A stretch of 33,572 bases of DNA, from positions 1 through 33,572 of the forward strand of contig JAGBYI010000143.1 of NCBI GenBank assembly GCA_017628845.1, in the 5' to 3' direction. Shown here in pieces: positions 8,406 to 15,037 of this stretch. Positions within the stretch are counted from its first letter, which is position 1. Every line of letters begins with the position of its first letter. The notes under the pieces were generated by a model. That model made no database searches and was not told where the DNA came from. It saw nothing but the letters and a program-made list of their open reading frames with translations. This DNA comes from Bacteroidaceae bacterium (GTDB taxonomy: Bacteria > Bacteroidota > Bacteroidia > Bacteroidales > Bacteroidaceae). Made by a program: the position numbers and the translations under genes.

Positions 8406-8487
8406 CAATTCGAAGCAATTCACAATAAGGATTATTCCGTTGTGAAAACATTAGGTTGCCCTCGTCCTTTATCGGGGGCATTTTTTG
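8406..8487 (+). ncRNA. tracrRNA of the type II-C CRISPR system
   Basis: Bases 8407-8426 are complementary to repeat positions 1-21: 14 pairs (the first G-U), one bulged U from the repeat at position 15, then 6 more pairs. The anti-repeat runs into AATAAGGATTATTCC, similar in placement to the ACAAUAAGG nexus of other II-C tracrRNAs. The RNA ends in an intrinsic terminator: GCCCTCG (8458-8464), 8-nt loop, CGGGGGC (8473-8479), then A and six T. Its predicted length is about 80 nt. It pairs with pre-crRNA and loads Cas9; RNase III processing is inferred from the family. Confidence 0.9.
8458..8486 (+). terminator. Intrinsic terminator of the tracrRNA
   Basis: A 7-bp G/C-rich stem (one T-G pair) is followed by ATTTTTT. 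In the mature RNA it also forms the 3' stem-loop expected in a tracrRNA. Confidence 0.85.
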
Positions 8488-9104
8488 TTACCACCCTTTC
8501 TTTGTTCGTGCAATAAGAATCATTGAGACAAGTTCGTGTACAAAAATACGCAGGGTAGACAAAAATACAGACAAGCCACCCTCTGAGAATTGTATATTTG
8601 CGGCCAAAGACCTTCTGCTGTACAAATACTCTGTTCTACGGATGGGAAATAATGGGTTGTCCCGAGACCTCGGGTTGGTCGTCGGGATGTCTCGACCGAG
8701 TCGTCGGGATGTCTTGCCTGAGTCATCGCGGTGTCTTGGGGAAAGCACTGCGGTGGGTATATGATGAAAACGGGGTGCTTAGAGGCTTGTTATTAGAAAA
8801 TTTTGCCGAGATACCACGAAAAATATGCCTGACAAGCACGAAAATGCTACATTGACATGACATTTCCGAGCCATTCACCTGCAACTTATTCGGTACGGGA
8901 ACCGATAAGATTTTCTAAAAGAGAAGTTGGGACATGGCTGTTTTCTCGCAAAATATCCTGACATTATCATAGAAGTCATAGGAGAATCATCCACGAATGG
9001 ACATTATGAAATCCCGTTAGCTGTACATGCGAAACAAGTTGCACTTCACAGCACAACAGTAGCAGACTTTTGTACTTTTCTTGTATTTTCTTGCACACTT
9101 TTGC
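8488..9104. other. Gene-free spacer with a degenerate 22-bp repeat
   Basis: About 600 nt with no convincing gene. Four imperfect 22-bp units occupy 8656-8743; two of them, starting GTCGTCGGGATGTCT at 8678 and 8700, are close copies. Short open frames across the repeat on both strands have no recognisable family and biased composition. The remainder is A/T-rich and shows nothing I can name. Confidence 0.6.
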
Positions 9105-9134
9105 TTGCTGTATGCAATAAATAACGTACCTTTG
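9105..9134 (+). promoter_or_regulatory. Promoter of the SDR-aldehyde dehydrogenase operon
   Basis: TTG (9105-9107), 19 nt, then TACCTTTG (9127-9134), with predicted start near 9139. The 19 nt from 9127 to 9145 are identical to the tRNA-Thr promoter core at 24515-24533. Confidence 0.7.
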
Positions 9135-9165
9135 CACCCGATTTCAATAAAAAGGTAAAAAGAAT

Positions 9166-9990
9166 ATGTCTAAGATTAAAGGCAAGATAGTGCTGATAAC
9201 GGGCGGAGCCTCGGGTATCGGCCGACTGATGGGCGAAATGGCCCTGGAGAAAGGTGCGAAGGCATTGGTAATTTGGGACATAAACCAGGAGAGCATAGAT
9301 GCCACGGTAAAGGAACTGGGCAAGAAGGGCACGGTGCACGGGTACCGTGTGGACGTGTCCAGGCACGAGATGGTGGCAGAGCAATATGACAAGGTGAAGA
9401 AGGAGGTGGGCGATGTGGACATACTGATAAACAGCGCCGGCATCATAACCAGCAACAAGACCTTTGACCAGTGCACGGAGGACGAGATAAACCGCACAAT
9501 GATGGTGAATGCCATAGCACCCATGTATGTGGCACGACAGATGTTGCCCGACATGGTGAGGCGTAACGAGGGACACATCTGCACGATTGCCTCGGCAGGC
9601 GGCATGATGTCCAACCCGAAGATGAGCGTGTATGCGGCCAGCAAGTGGGCTGCCGTGGGATGGTCGGACTCGGTGCGAATAGAGTTGCAGGAGATGAAGA
9701 GCAGGGTGCGCGTGACCACCGTGGCACCTTATTATATTACCACGGGAATGTTTGACGGTGTGAAGTCCAGGGTGTTCCCCCTGCTGAAGCCAGAGAAGGT
9801 GGCAAAGAGGGTGCTGGGTGCCATAGAGGGCGACAGGAAGTTCCTGATGCTGATGCCATGGATACCGAAGGCGCACCATGTGATGCGCATGTTGCAGGCC
9901 CTGCTGCCCATGAGGGTGTTTGACTGGCTGGTGGGCGATGTGCTGGGCATATATCACACGATGGACAATTTCACTGGAAGAAAGAAATAA
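9166..9990 (+). CDS. Short-chain dehydrogenase/reductase (classical SDR)
   Basis: The 274-residue Rossmann enzyme has TGGASGIG at residues 12-19. D38 ends the second strand and favours NAD(H) over NADP(H). NSAG lies at 89-92, and the tetrad is N115, S143, Y156 and K160 (YAASK). The last 70 residues are hydrophobic and basic, as in membrane-associated retinol/long-chain SDRs of the DHRS/RDH10 type. It probably interconverts an alcohol or ketone; the substrate is unknown. An aldehyde dehydrogenase starts 7 nt after its stop, so an alcohol-aldehyde-acid pathway on one transcript is a reasonable inference. The start at 9166 follows a matching promoter. Confidence 0.9.
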   Translation: MSKIKGKIVLITGGASGIGRLMGEMALEKGAKALVIWDINQESIDATVKELGKKGTVHGYRVDVSRHEMVAEQYDKVKKEVGDVDILINSAGIITSNKTFDQCTEDEINRTMMVNAIAPMYVARQMLPDMVRRNEGHICTIASAGGMMSNPKMSVYAASKWAAVGWSDSVRIELQEMKSRVRVTTVAPYYITTGMFDGVKSRVFPLLKPEKVAKRVLGAIEGDRKFLMLMPWIPKAHHVMRMLQALLPMRVFDWLVGDVLGIYHTMDNFTGRKK

Positions 9991-9997
9991 TACTGAT

Positions 9998-11383
9998 ATG
10001 GCAATGGAGAATACACCCAGGGAGGAAATCAGTAGGATAGTGGAGGCGCAGAGGGAGTTCTTCCGTAGCGGCAAGACACTGGATGTGAAGTTCCGCAAGG
10101 AGAACCTGCGCGCACTGAAGCGTGCCATGGAGAAGTGGGAGAAGCCCCTGGCAGATGCCTTGTGGCAGGACCTGCACAAGAGTTACGAGGAGGCCTATCT
10201 GACGGAACTGAGCATAGTGCTGGGAGAGATTAGGAACCACATCTCGCACCTGGGCAAGTGGGCGGCACCCAAGAGAGTGTGCACTCCGCTGAAGATGTTC
10301 CCCTCGAGGAGCAAGGTGGTGCAGGAACCCTTAGGATGCTCGCTGATAATGGCTCCGTGGAACTATCCCGTGCAACTGCTGCTGAACCCCTTGGTGGGAG
10401 CAATATCGGCAGGATGTACGGCGGTGTTGAAACCTTCGCCCTACGTGCCCAACGTGTCCAAGGTGCTGGAGGAGATGATCCGCGAGACCTTCGCCCCGGA
10501 GTACATTGCCGTGGTGCAGGGCAACAGGGAGGTGAACACTGCCCTGCTGGAGGAGAGGTACGACATAATCTTCTTTACGGGAAGTCCCGACCTGGGCCGC
10601 AGGGTGATGCGTGCCGCTTCGGAGCATCTGACTCCGGTGGTGCTGGAACTGGGCGGCAAGAGTCCGTGCATAGTGGACAGGGATGCCAACATAGCCATGG
10701 CGGCACGCCGCATAGCATGGGGCAAGAGTCTGAACGCCGGACAGACGTGCATAGCGCCCGACTACCTGCTGGTGCATGCCGAGGTGAAGGAGCGCCTGAT
10801 AGAGGCTCTCAAGAAGGAGTTTGAGCACCTGCTGGGCAAGAATCCGCAGGAGGCAAAGCACTTTGTGCGCATTGTGAGCGACAAGGCTTTTGACCGTCTG
10901 ACGGGCTACCTGAAGGACGGCAACGTGCGCATAGGCGGCACCTACGACCGCAAGGAGCGCTACATCCATCCCACGGTGCTGGACAGCGTGAAGGAGGACA
11001 GTCCCATCATGCAGGAGGAGATATTCGGCCCTCTGTTCCCGTTGCTGACATTCAACACCACGGACGAGGCAATAGAGTTCGTGAACAGGAGGGAGAAGCC
11101 CCTGGCTCTGTACTACTTCGGCGAGAACGGGGGCAACATACGACGGGTGCTGCGCCATACCTCGTCGGGCGGTGCGTGCATAAACGACACCATCATGCAT
11201 ATTGCCAACGAGAACCTGCCTTTCGGCGGCGTGGGAAATTCGGGCATGTCGTCGTACCATGGCAGGGAGTCGTTCCGCGTGTTCTCGCACCAAAGGGCGG
11301 TGGTGACAACGCCAACGTGGCTGGACCTGCCTTTCAGGTACATGCCGTACAAGTTCTTTGGGATGGTGAAGGGGATGTTGTAG
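9998..11383 (+). CDS. NAD(P)-dependent aldehyde dehydrogenase, ALDH3-like
   Basis: The 461-residue enzyme resembles class 3 (fatty or coniferyl) aldehyde dehydrogenases in length and motifs. These are APWNYPVQLLLNPLVGAIS, FFTGSPDLGRRVM, VLELGGKSP with general base E217, and NAGQTC with the nucleophile C251. EEIFGPLFPLL and LPFGGVGNSGMSSYHG follow. The C-terminal tail (PFRYMPYKFFGM) resembles the membrane-proximal tail of fatty aldehyde enzymes. It oxidises an aldehyde to an acid, perhaps the product of the SDR directly upstream. The frame is open further 5' but that would overlap the SDR, so the ATG at 9998 is preferred. Confidence 0.92.
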   Translation: MAMENTPREEISRIVEAQREFFRSGKTLDVKFRKENLRALKRAMEKWEKPLADALWQDLHKSYEEAYLTELSIVLGEIRNHISHLGKWAAPKRVCTPLKMFPSRSKVVQEPLGCSLIMAPWNYPVQLLLNPLVGAISAGCTAVLKPSPYVPNVSKVLEEMIRETFAPEYIAVVQGNREVNTALLEERYDIIFFTGSPDLGRRVMRAASEHLTPVVLELGGKSPCIVDRDANIAMAARRIAWGKSLNAGQTCIAPDYLLVHAEVKERLIEALKKEFEHLLGKNPQEAKHFVRIVSDKAFDRLTGYLKDGNVRIGGTYDRKERYIHPTVLDSVKEDSPIMQEEIFGPLFPLLTFNTTDEAIEFVNRREKPLALYYFGENGGNIRRVLRHTSSGGACINDTIMHIANENLPFGGVGNSGMSSYHGRESFRVFSHQRAVVTTPTWLDLPFRYMPYKFFGMVKGML

Positions 11384-11410
11384 AAGCGGAGAAATAGGAG
11401 GGGATAGGAG

Positions 11411-11530
11411 GACCGAGGAGGGCCTAGGAGGGCCTAGGAAAACCGAGGAAGACCGAGGAAGGCCGAGGAAGACCGAGGAAGGCCGAGGAAGGCCGAGGAA
11501 AACCTAGGAAGACCTAGGAAAGCCTGGGAT
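11411..11530. repeat. 10-bp tandem repeat (about 12 units)
   Basis: Twelve consecutive 10-bp units of the form (G/A)(G/A)CC(G/T)AGGA(A/G) fill 11411-11530, with degenerate units on both sides. The G/A-rich strand is the coding strand of the upstream gene. The period is close to one helical turn. It starts about 27 nt after the aldehyde dehydrogenase stop. Confidence 0.9.
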
Positions 11531-11573
11531 AATCATAGGAAGTTCTGGGAGTTTCCGCTTTCAAGAGTGAGGC

Positions 11574-11631
11574 GTGTAAATTGCATTACACACTTGGCAC
11601 ACCTCAGGCAAATCGGTGCCTGGGGTGTGCC
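11574..11631 (+). terminator. Twin hairpins upstream of glutamine synthetase
   Basis: A 6-bp hairpin (GTGTAA/TTACAC, 11574-11591) is followed by a strong 15-bp hairpin (11596-11610 with 11617-11631, one G-T pair, 6-nt loop). No T run follows, so this is not a textbook intrinsic terminator. It may end the aldehyde dehydrogenase transcript, or act in the leader if glutamine synthetase is also transcribed from further upstream. Confidence 0.5.
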
Positions 11632-11703
11632 TGCTATATACAGAAAAGGAGGAGATGGTGAGCATTTTTCAGTGCCCTATGGATATATTTACAGAAAAAT
11701 CAC

Positions 11704-11711
11704 TAAATTTG
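11704..11711 (+). promoter_or_regulatory. Possible glutamine synthetase promoter (-7 box)
   Basis: TAAATTTG matches TAnnTTTG and lies 38 nt before the ATG. No TTG is present at the usual -33 distance, so it may need an activator or may be chance. Confidence 0.4.
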
Positions 11712-11749
11712 TCCGTTGGAAATCCAAATATCATAAACAACATACAACT

Positions 11750-13252
11750 ATGAACAAAGAACTTGCCATGAATCCCAACAAGCTGGTGTCCTATCTGGGC
11801 AAACCTTGCAAGGAATTCACAAAGGCGGACATCGTCCGCTTCATCGAGGAGAATGAAATCCGCATGGTGAACTTCATGTACCCTGCCGGCGACGGAAGAC
11901 TGAAGACACTGAACTTCGTGATAAACAATCTGGCATATCTGGATGCCATACTGACTTGCGGCGAGCGTGTAGACGGAAGCAGTCTGTTCCCCTTCATCGA
12001 GGCTGGTAGTAGCGACCTGTACGTGCTGCCTCGTTTCAGCACTGCATTTCTGGATCCATTTGCGGAGATTCCCACATTGTCTATGCTTTGCTCCTACTTC
12101 AACAAGGACGGCGAGCCCCTGGAGAGTTCGCCCGAGAACACCCTGCGCAAGGCATGCCGTGCCTTCAACGAGGTAACAGGCATGGAGTTCCAGGCCATGG
12201 GCGAGTTGGAGTACTACGTAATCGCTCCCGACACAGAGATGTTCCCTGCCACCGACCAGAAGGGTTATCACGAGTCCGCCCCCTATGCCAAGTTCAACGA
12301 GTTCCGCACCCAGTGCATGGCTTACATAGCCCAGGCTGGCGGACAGATAAAGTACGGTCACTCGGAGGTGGGCAACTTCACCATAGACGGCATGATCTAT
12401 GAGCAGAACGAGATTGAGTTCCTGCCAGTGCGTGCCGAGGATGCCGCCGACCAGTTGATGATTGCCAAGTGGATAATCCGCAACCTGGCATACGAACTGG
12501 GTTACGACATCACCTTTGCGCCAAAGATTACCGCAGGCAAGGCTGGTTCTGGCCTGCACGTTCACATGCGCATTGTAAAGGACGGACAGAACCAGATGCT
12601 GGACGGCGGTGTACTATCCGCTACGGCTCGCCGTGCCATTGCCGGCATGATGGAACTGGCTCCTTCAATCACCGCCTTCGGCAATACTAACCCCACATCA
12701 TACTTCCGTCTGGTGCCTCATCAGGAGGCTCCCACGAACATTTGTTGGGGCGACCGCAACCGTTCCGTATTGGTGCGCGTTCCCCTTGGCTGGGCGGCAA
12801 AGAGCGACATGTGCAAGATTGCCAACCCCTTGGAGAGCGAGAGCAACTACGACACCACACAGAAGCAGACGGTGGAGATGCGCTCGCCCGACGGTTCTGC
12901 CGACATCTACCAGCTGATAGCAGGCCTTTGCGTGGCTTGCCGTCATGGTTTTGAACTGGAGAACGCACTGGAGATTGCCGAGAAGACCTACGTGAACGTG
13001 AATATCCACCAGAAGGAGAACGAGGACAAACTGAAGAACCTGGCACAGTTGCCCGACAGTTGCGAAGCCAGTGCAGATTGTCTGGAAAGCCAGCGTGCCG
13101 TATTTGAGCAGTACAACGTGTTCAGCCCTGCCATGATAGACGGTATCATCAAGCGTCTGCGCTCGTACGGCGACAAGACCCTGCGTGCCGACATCAACGG
13201 TAATCAGGAGGAGATGCTGAAGCTGGTGGAGAAGTACTTCCATTGCGGATGA
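11750..13252 (+). CDS. Glutamine synthetase (about 500-residue family)
   Basis: The 500-residue enzyme has the glutamine synthetase beta-grasp and catalytic domains. It shows DGSSLFPFIEAGSSDLYVLPR near residue 85, then GELEYYV and YGHSEVGNFTIDGMIYEQNEIEF. KAGSGLHVHM (about residue 264) is the glutamate-binding loop, followed by NRSVLVRVP and VEMRSPDGSADIY. It ligates ammonia to glutamate with ATP. It is shorter than the roughly 730-residue GSIII (GlnN) of Bacteroidales and closer to the GSI layout. An open frame extends to 11567 but has no family similarity, and the ATG at 11750 fits the known N-terminus. An in-frame ATG at 11768 is also possible. The Tyr-adenylylation loop cannot be judged by eye. 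Confidence 0.88.
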   Translation: MNKELAMNPNKLVSYLGKPCKEFTKADIVRFIEENEIRMVNFMYPAGDGRLKTLNFVINNLAYLDAILTCGERVDGSSLFPFIEAGSSDLYVLPRFSTAFLDPFAEIPTLSMLCSYFNKDGEPLESSPENTLRKACRAFNEVTGMEFQAMGELEYYVIAPDTEMFPATDQKGYHESAPYAKFNEFRTQCMAYIAQAGGQIKYGHSEVGNFTIDGMIYEQNEIEFLPVRAEDAADQLMIAKWIIRNLAYELGYDITFAPKITAGKAGSGLHVHMRIVKDGQNQMLDGGVLSATARRAIAGMMELAPSITAFGNTNPTSYFRLVPHQEAPTNICWGDRNRSVLVRVPLGWAAKSDMCKIANPLESESNYDTTQKQTVEMRSPDGSADIYQLIAGLCVACRHGFELENALEIAEKTYVNVNIHQKENEDKLKNLAQLPDSCEASADCLESQRAVFEQYNVFSPAMIDGIIKRLRSYGDKTLRADINGNQEEMLKLVEKYFHCG

Positions 13253-13277
13253 TAGGAAGGAATAACGGTGAAAGTTG

Positions 13278-13413
13278 AACGTTTAACGTTTAACGTTTAA
13301 CGATTAACGATTAACGGTGAGCGATGAGCGGTGAGCGATGAGCGGTGAGCGATGAGCGGTGAGCGGTGAGTGGTGAGCGGTGAGCGGTGAGTGGTGAGCG
13401 GTGAGCAGTGAGC
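13278..13413. repeat. 7-bp tandem repeat, about 19 units in two blocks
   Basis: Five or six AACGTTT/AACGATT units merge without loss of phase into about 14 GAGCGAT/GAGCGGT/GAGTGGT units. The heptamer period is continuous while the sequence changes. It lies 26 nt after the glutamine synthetase stop. No coding function is evident. Confidence 0.9.
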
Positions 13414-13448
13414 GAAACAGAAAGGTGAAAGTGGGAAAGTGGGAAACT

Positions 13449-13577
13449 ATCCACCCCCTCCGTCGCTTCGCTCCTCGTCCCGCCTGTCTCAGGGGGACAG
13501 TCAGTTACTACTGGCTAACGCTATCACCCACTTTCCTCCCCTGAGACAGGGGAGGTCCCAAAGGGGGAGGGGTGGAT
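13449..13577. repeat. Dispersed intergenic palindromic element, copy 1
   Basis: The ends are inverted repeats: ATCCACCCCCTCC at 13449 and GGAGGGGTGGAT at 13566-13577, with one base indel. Internal arms CCTGTCTCAGGGG and CCCCTGAGACAGG also pair. The left 97 bp recur at 13632. Shorter relatives lie at 53-101 and, partly inverted, at 27755-27825. Confidence 0.8.
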
Positions 13578-13631
13578 AGTTTTCACCTTTATTCGTCTAC
13601 GCTCATCAAGCTCCGCAAGTCCGTTTGTATC

Positions 13632-13728
13632 ATCCACCCCCTCCGTCGCTTCGCTCCTCGTCCCGCCTGTCTCAGGGGGACAGTTAGTTACTACTGGCTA
13701 ACACTATCACTCACTTTCTCTCCCTGAC
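13632..13728. repeat. Dispersed intergenic element, copy 2
   Basis: A direct repeat of 13449-13545, offset 183 bp, with only a handful of substitutions. It lacks the right half of the palindrome. Confidence 0.8.
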
Positions 13729-13753
13729 TCAGAAAGGGAGAAAGAAATATAAA

Positions 13754-13798
13754 CCCAAATCGGTCATAAGACTGTTACGCGCTAATAACCGATTGGGG
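13754..13798. other. Structured intergenic element of unknown type
   Basis: AATCGGT (13758-13764) and ACCGATT (13788-13794) pair, with flanking CC/GG extending the stem. The 23-nt loop contains GTTACGCGC. No RNA family is recognised; it lies between repeat copy 2 and the terminator at 13837. Confidence 0.35.
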
Positions 13799-13836
13799 AT
13801 AAATCTGCGAGTCCATGCACATTAAACTATACTAAA

Positions 13837-13865
13837 TTAGGCCCCGATGTTGTGTCGGGGCCTAA
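13837..13865. terminator. Bidirectional terminator after glutamine synthetase
   Basis: A perfect 11-bp stem (TTAGGCCCCGA and its complement) with a 7-nt loop is followed by TGTTTT on the + strand. It sits between the rightward glutamine synthetase region and the leftward small regulator at 13893. Confidence 0.75.
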
Positions 13866-13892
13866 TGTTTTAATGGGTATGTTAGTGTTACA

Positions 13893-14072
13893 TTACTGAG
13901 CAGGAGCCCACTTGCAACGCACGGGAGAGACGATAGCGCCCTCTTCCTTCAACTGCTTCATGGCCTTGTCCACATCCTTGCGGTCAAGTCCGGTCAATTC
14001 TGCAATCTTACCTGCATTCAGTGGTTCACCGGCCTCCTTCATAACGGCCAAAACCTTATCCTTTGTTTCCAT
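13893..14072 (-). CDS. 59-residue winged-helix-like regulator
   Basis: A 60-codon frame encodes a basic, highly charged small protein starting [40 protein letters not shown] follows, where the second helix reads as a recognition helix, then [17 protein letters not shown] as a short wing. It has the shape of a minimal winged-helix DNA-binding domain and resembles a small protein I recall as common in Bacteroidales; the target is unknown. A good promoter (14148-14178) gives a leader of about 70 nt. It has codon use like its neighbours and a terminator just downstream. The function label is structural inference only. Confidence 0.75.
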   Translation of the reverse strand: METKDKVLAVMKEAGEPLNAGKIAELTGLDRKDVDKAMKQLKEEGAIVSPVRCKWAPAQ

Positions 14073-14147
14073 AATCTTGTAGTTGTTTTATTGTTAATAA
14101 TATTCCTTTATGAGTTCATCGGGAAAGCCTCCGATTTGTAACCATTG

Positions 14148-14178
14148 CAAATGTACGACTATTCACGGTATCCTGCAA
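14148..14178 (-). promoter_or_regulatory. Promoter of the small winged-helix gene
   Basis: On the - strand, TTG (14176-14178) is followed after 20 nt by TACATTTG (14148-14155). The predicted start is near 14143, about 70 nt upstream of the ATG. Confidence 0.65.
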
Positions 14179-14258
14179 CTATTTTAATTTGCTTTCATGT
14201 ATTTTAAGGAAAATTAGGAGAGCGGATTATGACGAAAACAAGCGGCCGCAAAACGTTA

Positions 14259-14705
14259 CTACAAGAGCACTTTGACGATGAGTTTGCGCTGGGGACCATT
14301 GCCTACGAGGGGGGCATGTGTATCCTCGGGGTAGACGATGAGGAACTCACCGGGTTTTACCAAAGACCATGTGGGTTGGGAATAGGCATAGAGGGCAAAG
14401 TCGTTCTCTTCGTCGAAAGGCGCTTCGCTCTCTCCCACCCCAGAGATGTGTTCGCAAGCGATGAGTTCTGCCTGGGTGAGGGGGACGTGGATGTCGATGT
14501 ACTTGCGGTGTGCTTCCAACTTGGCACTGGCGGCAGGGATTAGTTCTGTGTCCACCACGTTGATGAACAGGTTGGAACCGTCCAGTTCTATACGGCCGGC
14601 AGGAACCTTGCTGAGGTCGTTGGCCTTGATGTAGTCAAAGACTTGCTTGAAAAGCGGATGCAGAGCCTCGTAGCGGGCACTGTCCTGGAGATTGGATTGT
14701 ATCAT
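14259..14705 (-). CDS. nanQ: YhcH/YjgK/YiaL family protein, probable sialic acid anomerase
   Basis: The 148-residue protein belongs to the YhcH/YjgK/YiaL (EbgC-like) cupin family. Its core contains PAGRIELDG, EAHRKYIDIHVPL with the conserved His residues, and FLIVYPEDTHAPLV. The E. coli member YhcH (NanQ) speeds the interconversion of N-acetylneuraminate anomers, so the open form reaches the lyase. The nan genes lie 2.3-7.5 kb upstream on the same strand, which supports this role, but relatives act on other sugars. The preferred start is ATG 14705; the longer GTG start at 14723 would run into an intergenic palindrome. Confidence 0.8.
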   Translation of the reverse strand: MIQSNLQDSARYEALHPLFKQVFDYIKANDLSKVPAGRIELDGSNLFINVVDTELIPAASAKLEAHRKYIDIHVPLTQAELIACEHISGVGESEAPFDEENDFALYAYSQPTWSLVKPGEFLIVYPEDTHAPLVGNGPQRKLIVKVLL

Positions 14706-14728
14706 GGGGATAAATGGACCCACCCTAA

Positions 14729-14746
14729 CCCTCCCTATATGGAGGG
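14729..14746. repeat. Short CCCTCC/GGAGGG palindrome
   Basis: A 6-bp stem with a 6-nt loop, upstream of the anomerase gene. It is a member of the same G/C-rich palindrome family as 25961, about 26040 and 30897. Confidence 0.7.
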
Positions 14747-14820
14747 AAACTGGGAAGGTGCTATGTAAAGGGGTTAAACATTAGTTGAGAGAGGGGGAAC
14801 TGAATTGTCGGAAGATTCGG

Positions 14821-14865
14821 AGTAATCAGAGTAATCAGAGTAATCGGAGTAATCGGAGTAATCGG
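14821..14865. repeat. 9-bp tandem repeat, five units
   Basis: Five exact-period units of AGTAATC(A/G)G in a 332-nt gene-free region (14706-15037). Confidence 0.9.
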
Positions 14866-14881
14866 AACCTTTGGCAATGTA

Positions 14882-14960
14882 GGGACGCTGCGTGCAGCGT
14901 CCGTTTGATGGAAGGATAGGCGTTGTATATTTGCGGACGCAGCACGCTGCGTCCCTACTG
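14882..14960. repeat. Pair of GGACGC palindromes in inverted arrangement
   Basis: GGACGCTGC-GT-GCAGCGTCC starts near 14883 and GGACGCAGC-AC-GCTGCGTCC near 14935. Each is self-complementary, and with flanking AGGG/CCCT the two are near inverted copies of each other. A third copy lies at 16933-16956. Confidence 0.75.
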
Positions 14961-15001
14961 TTGTTGATAAAGGATTCGTTAATCGTTAAACTTTAAACGT
15001 T

Positions 15002-15032
15002 ATTCGCCTGCGCTCATCAAGCTACGCAAGTC
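15002..15032. repeat. Dispersed 31-bp repeat (CTCATCAAGCT core)
   Basis: ATTCG-CT-CGCTCATCAAGCT-CGCAAGTC occurs here and at 13591-13621 in the same orientation. It also occurs inverted, with more changes, at 27679-27710. All copies are intergenic and lie beside AACGTT-type repeats. Confidence 0.75.
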
Positions 15033-15037
15033 AACTT

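Noticed and set aside
8456..8855. Short frames on both strands around the 22-bp repeat
   Set aside because: Generated by repeat composition and the tracrRNA region; no recognisable protein.
9046..10179. 377-codon - strand frame opposite the SDR gene
   Set aside because: His/Arg/Leu-rich shadow composition; the + strand SDR has complete catalytic motifs.
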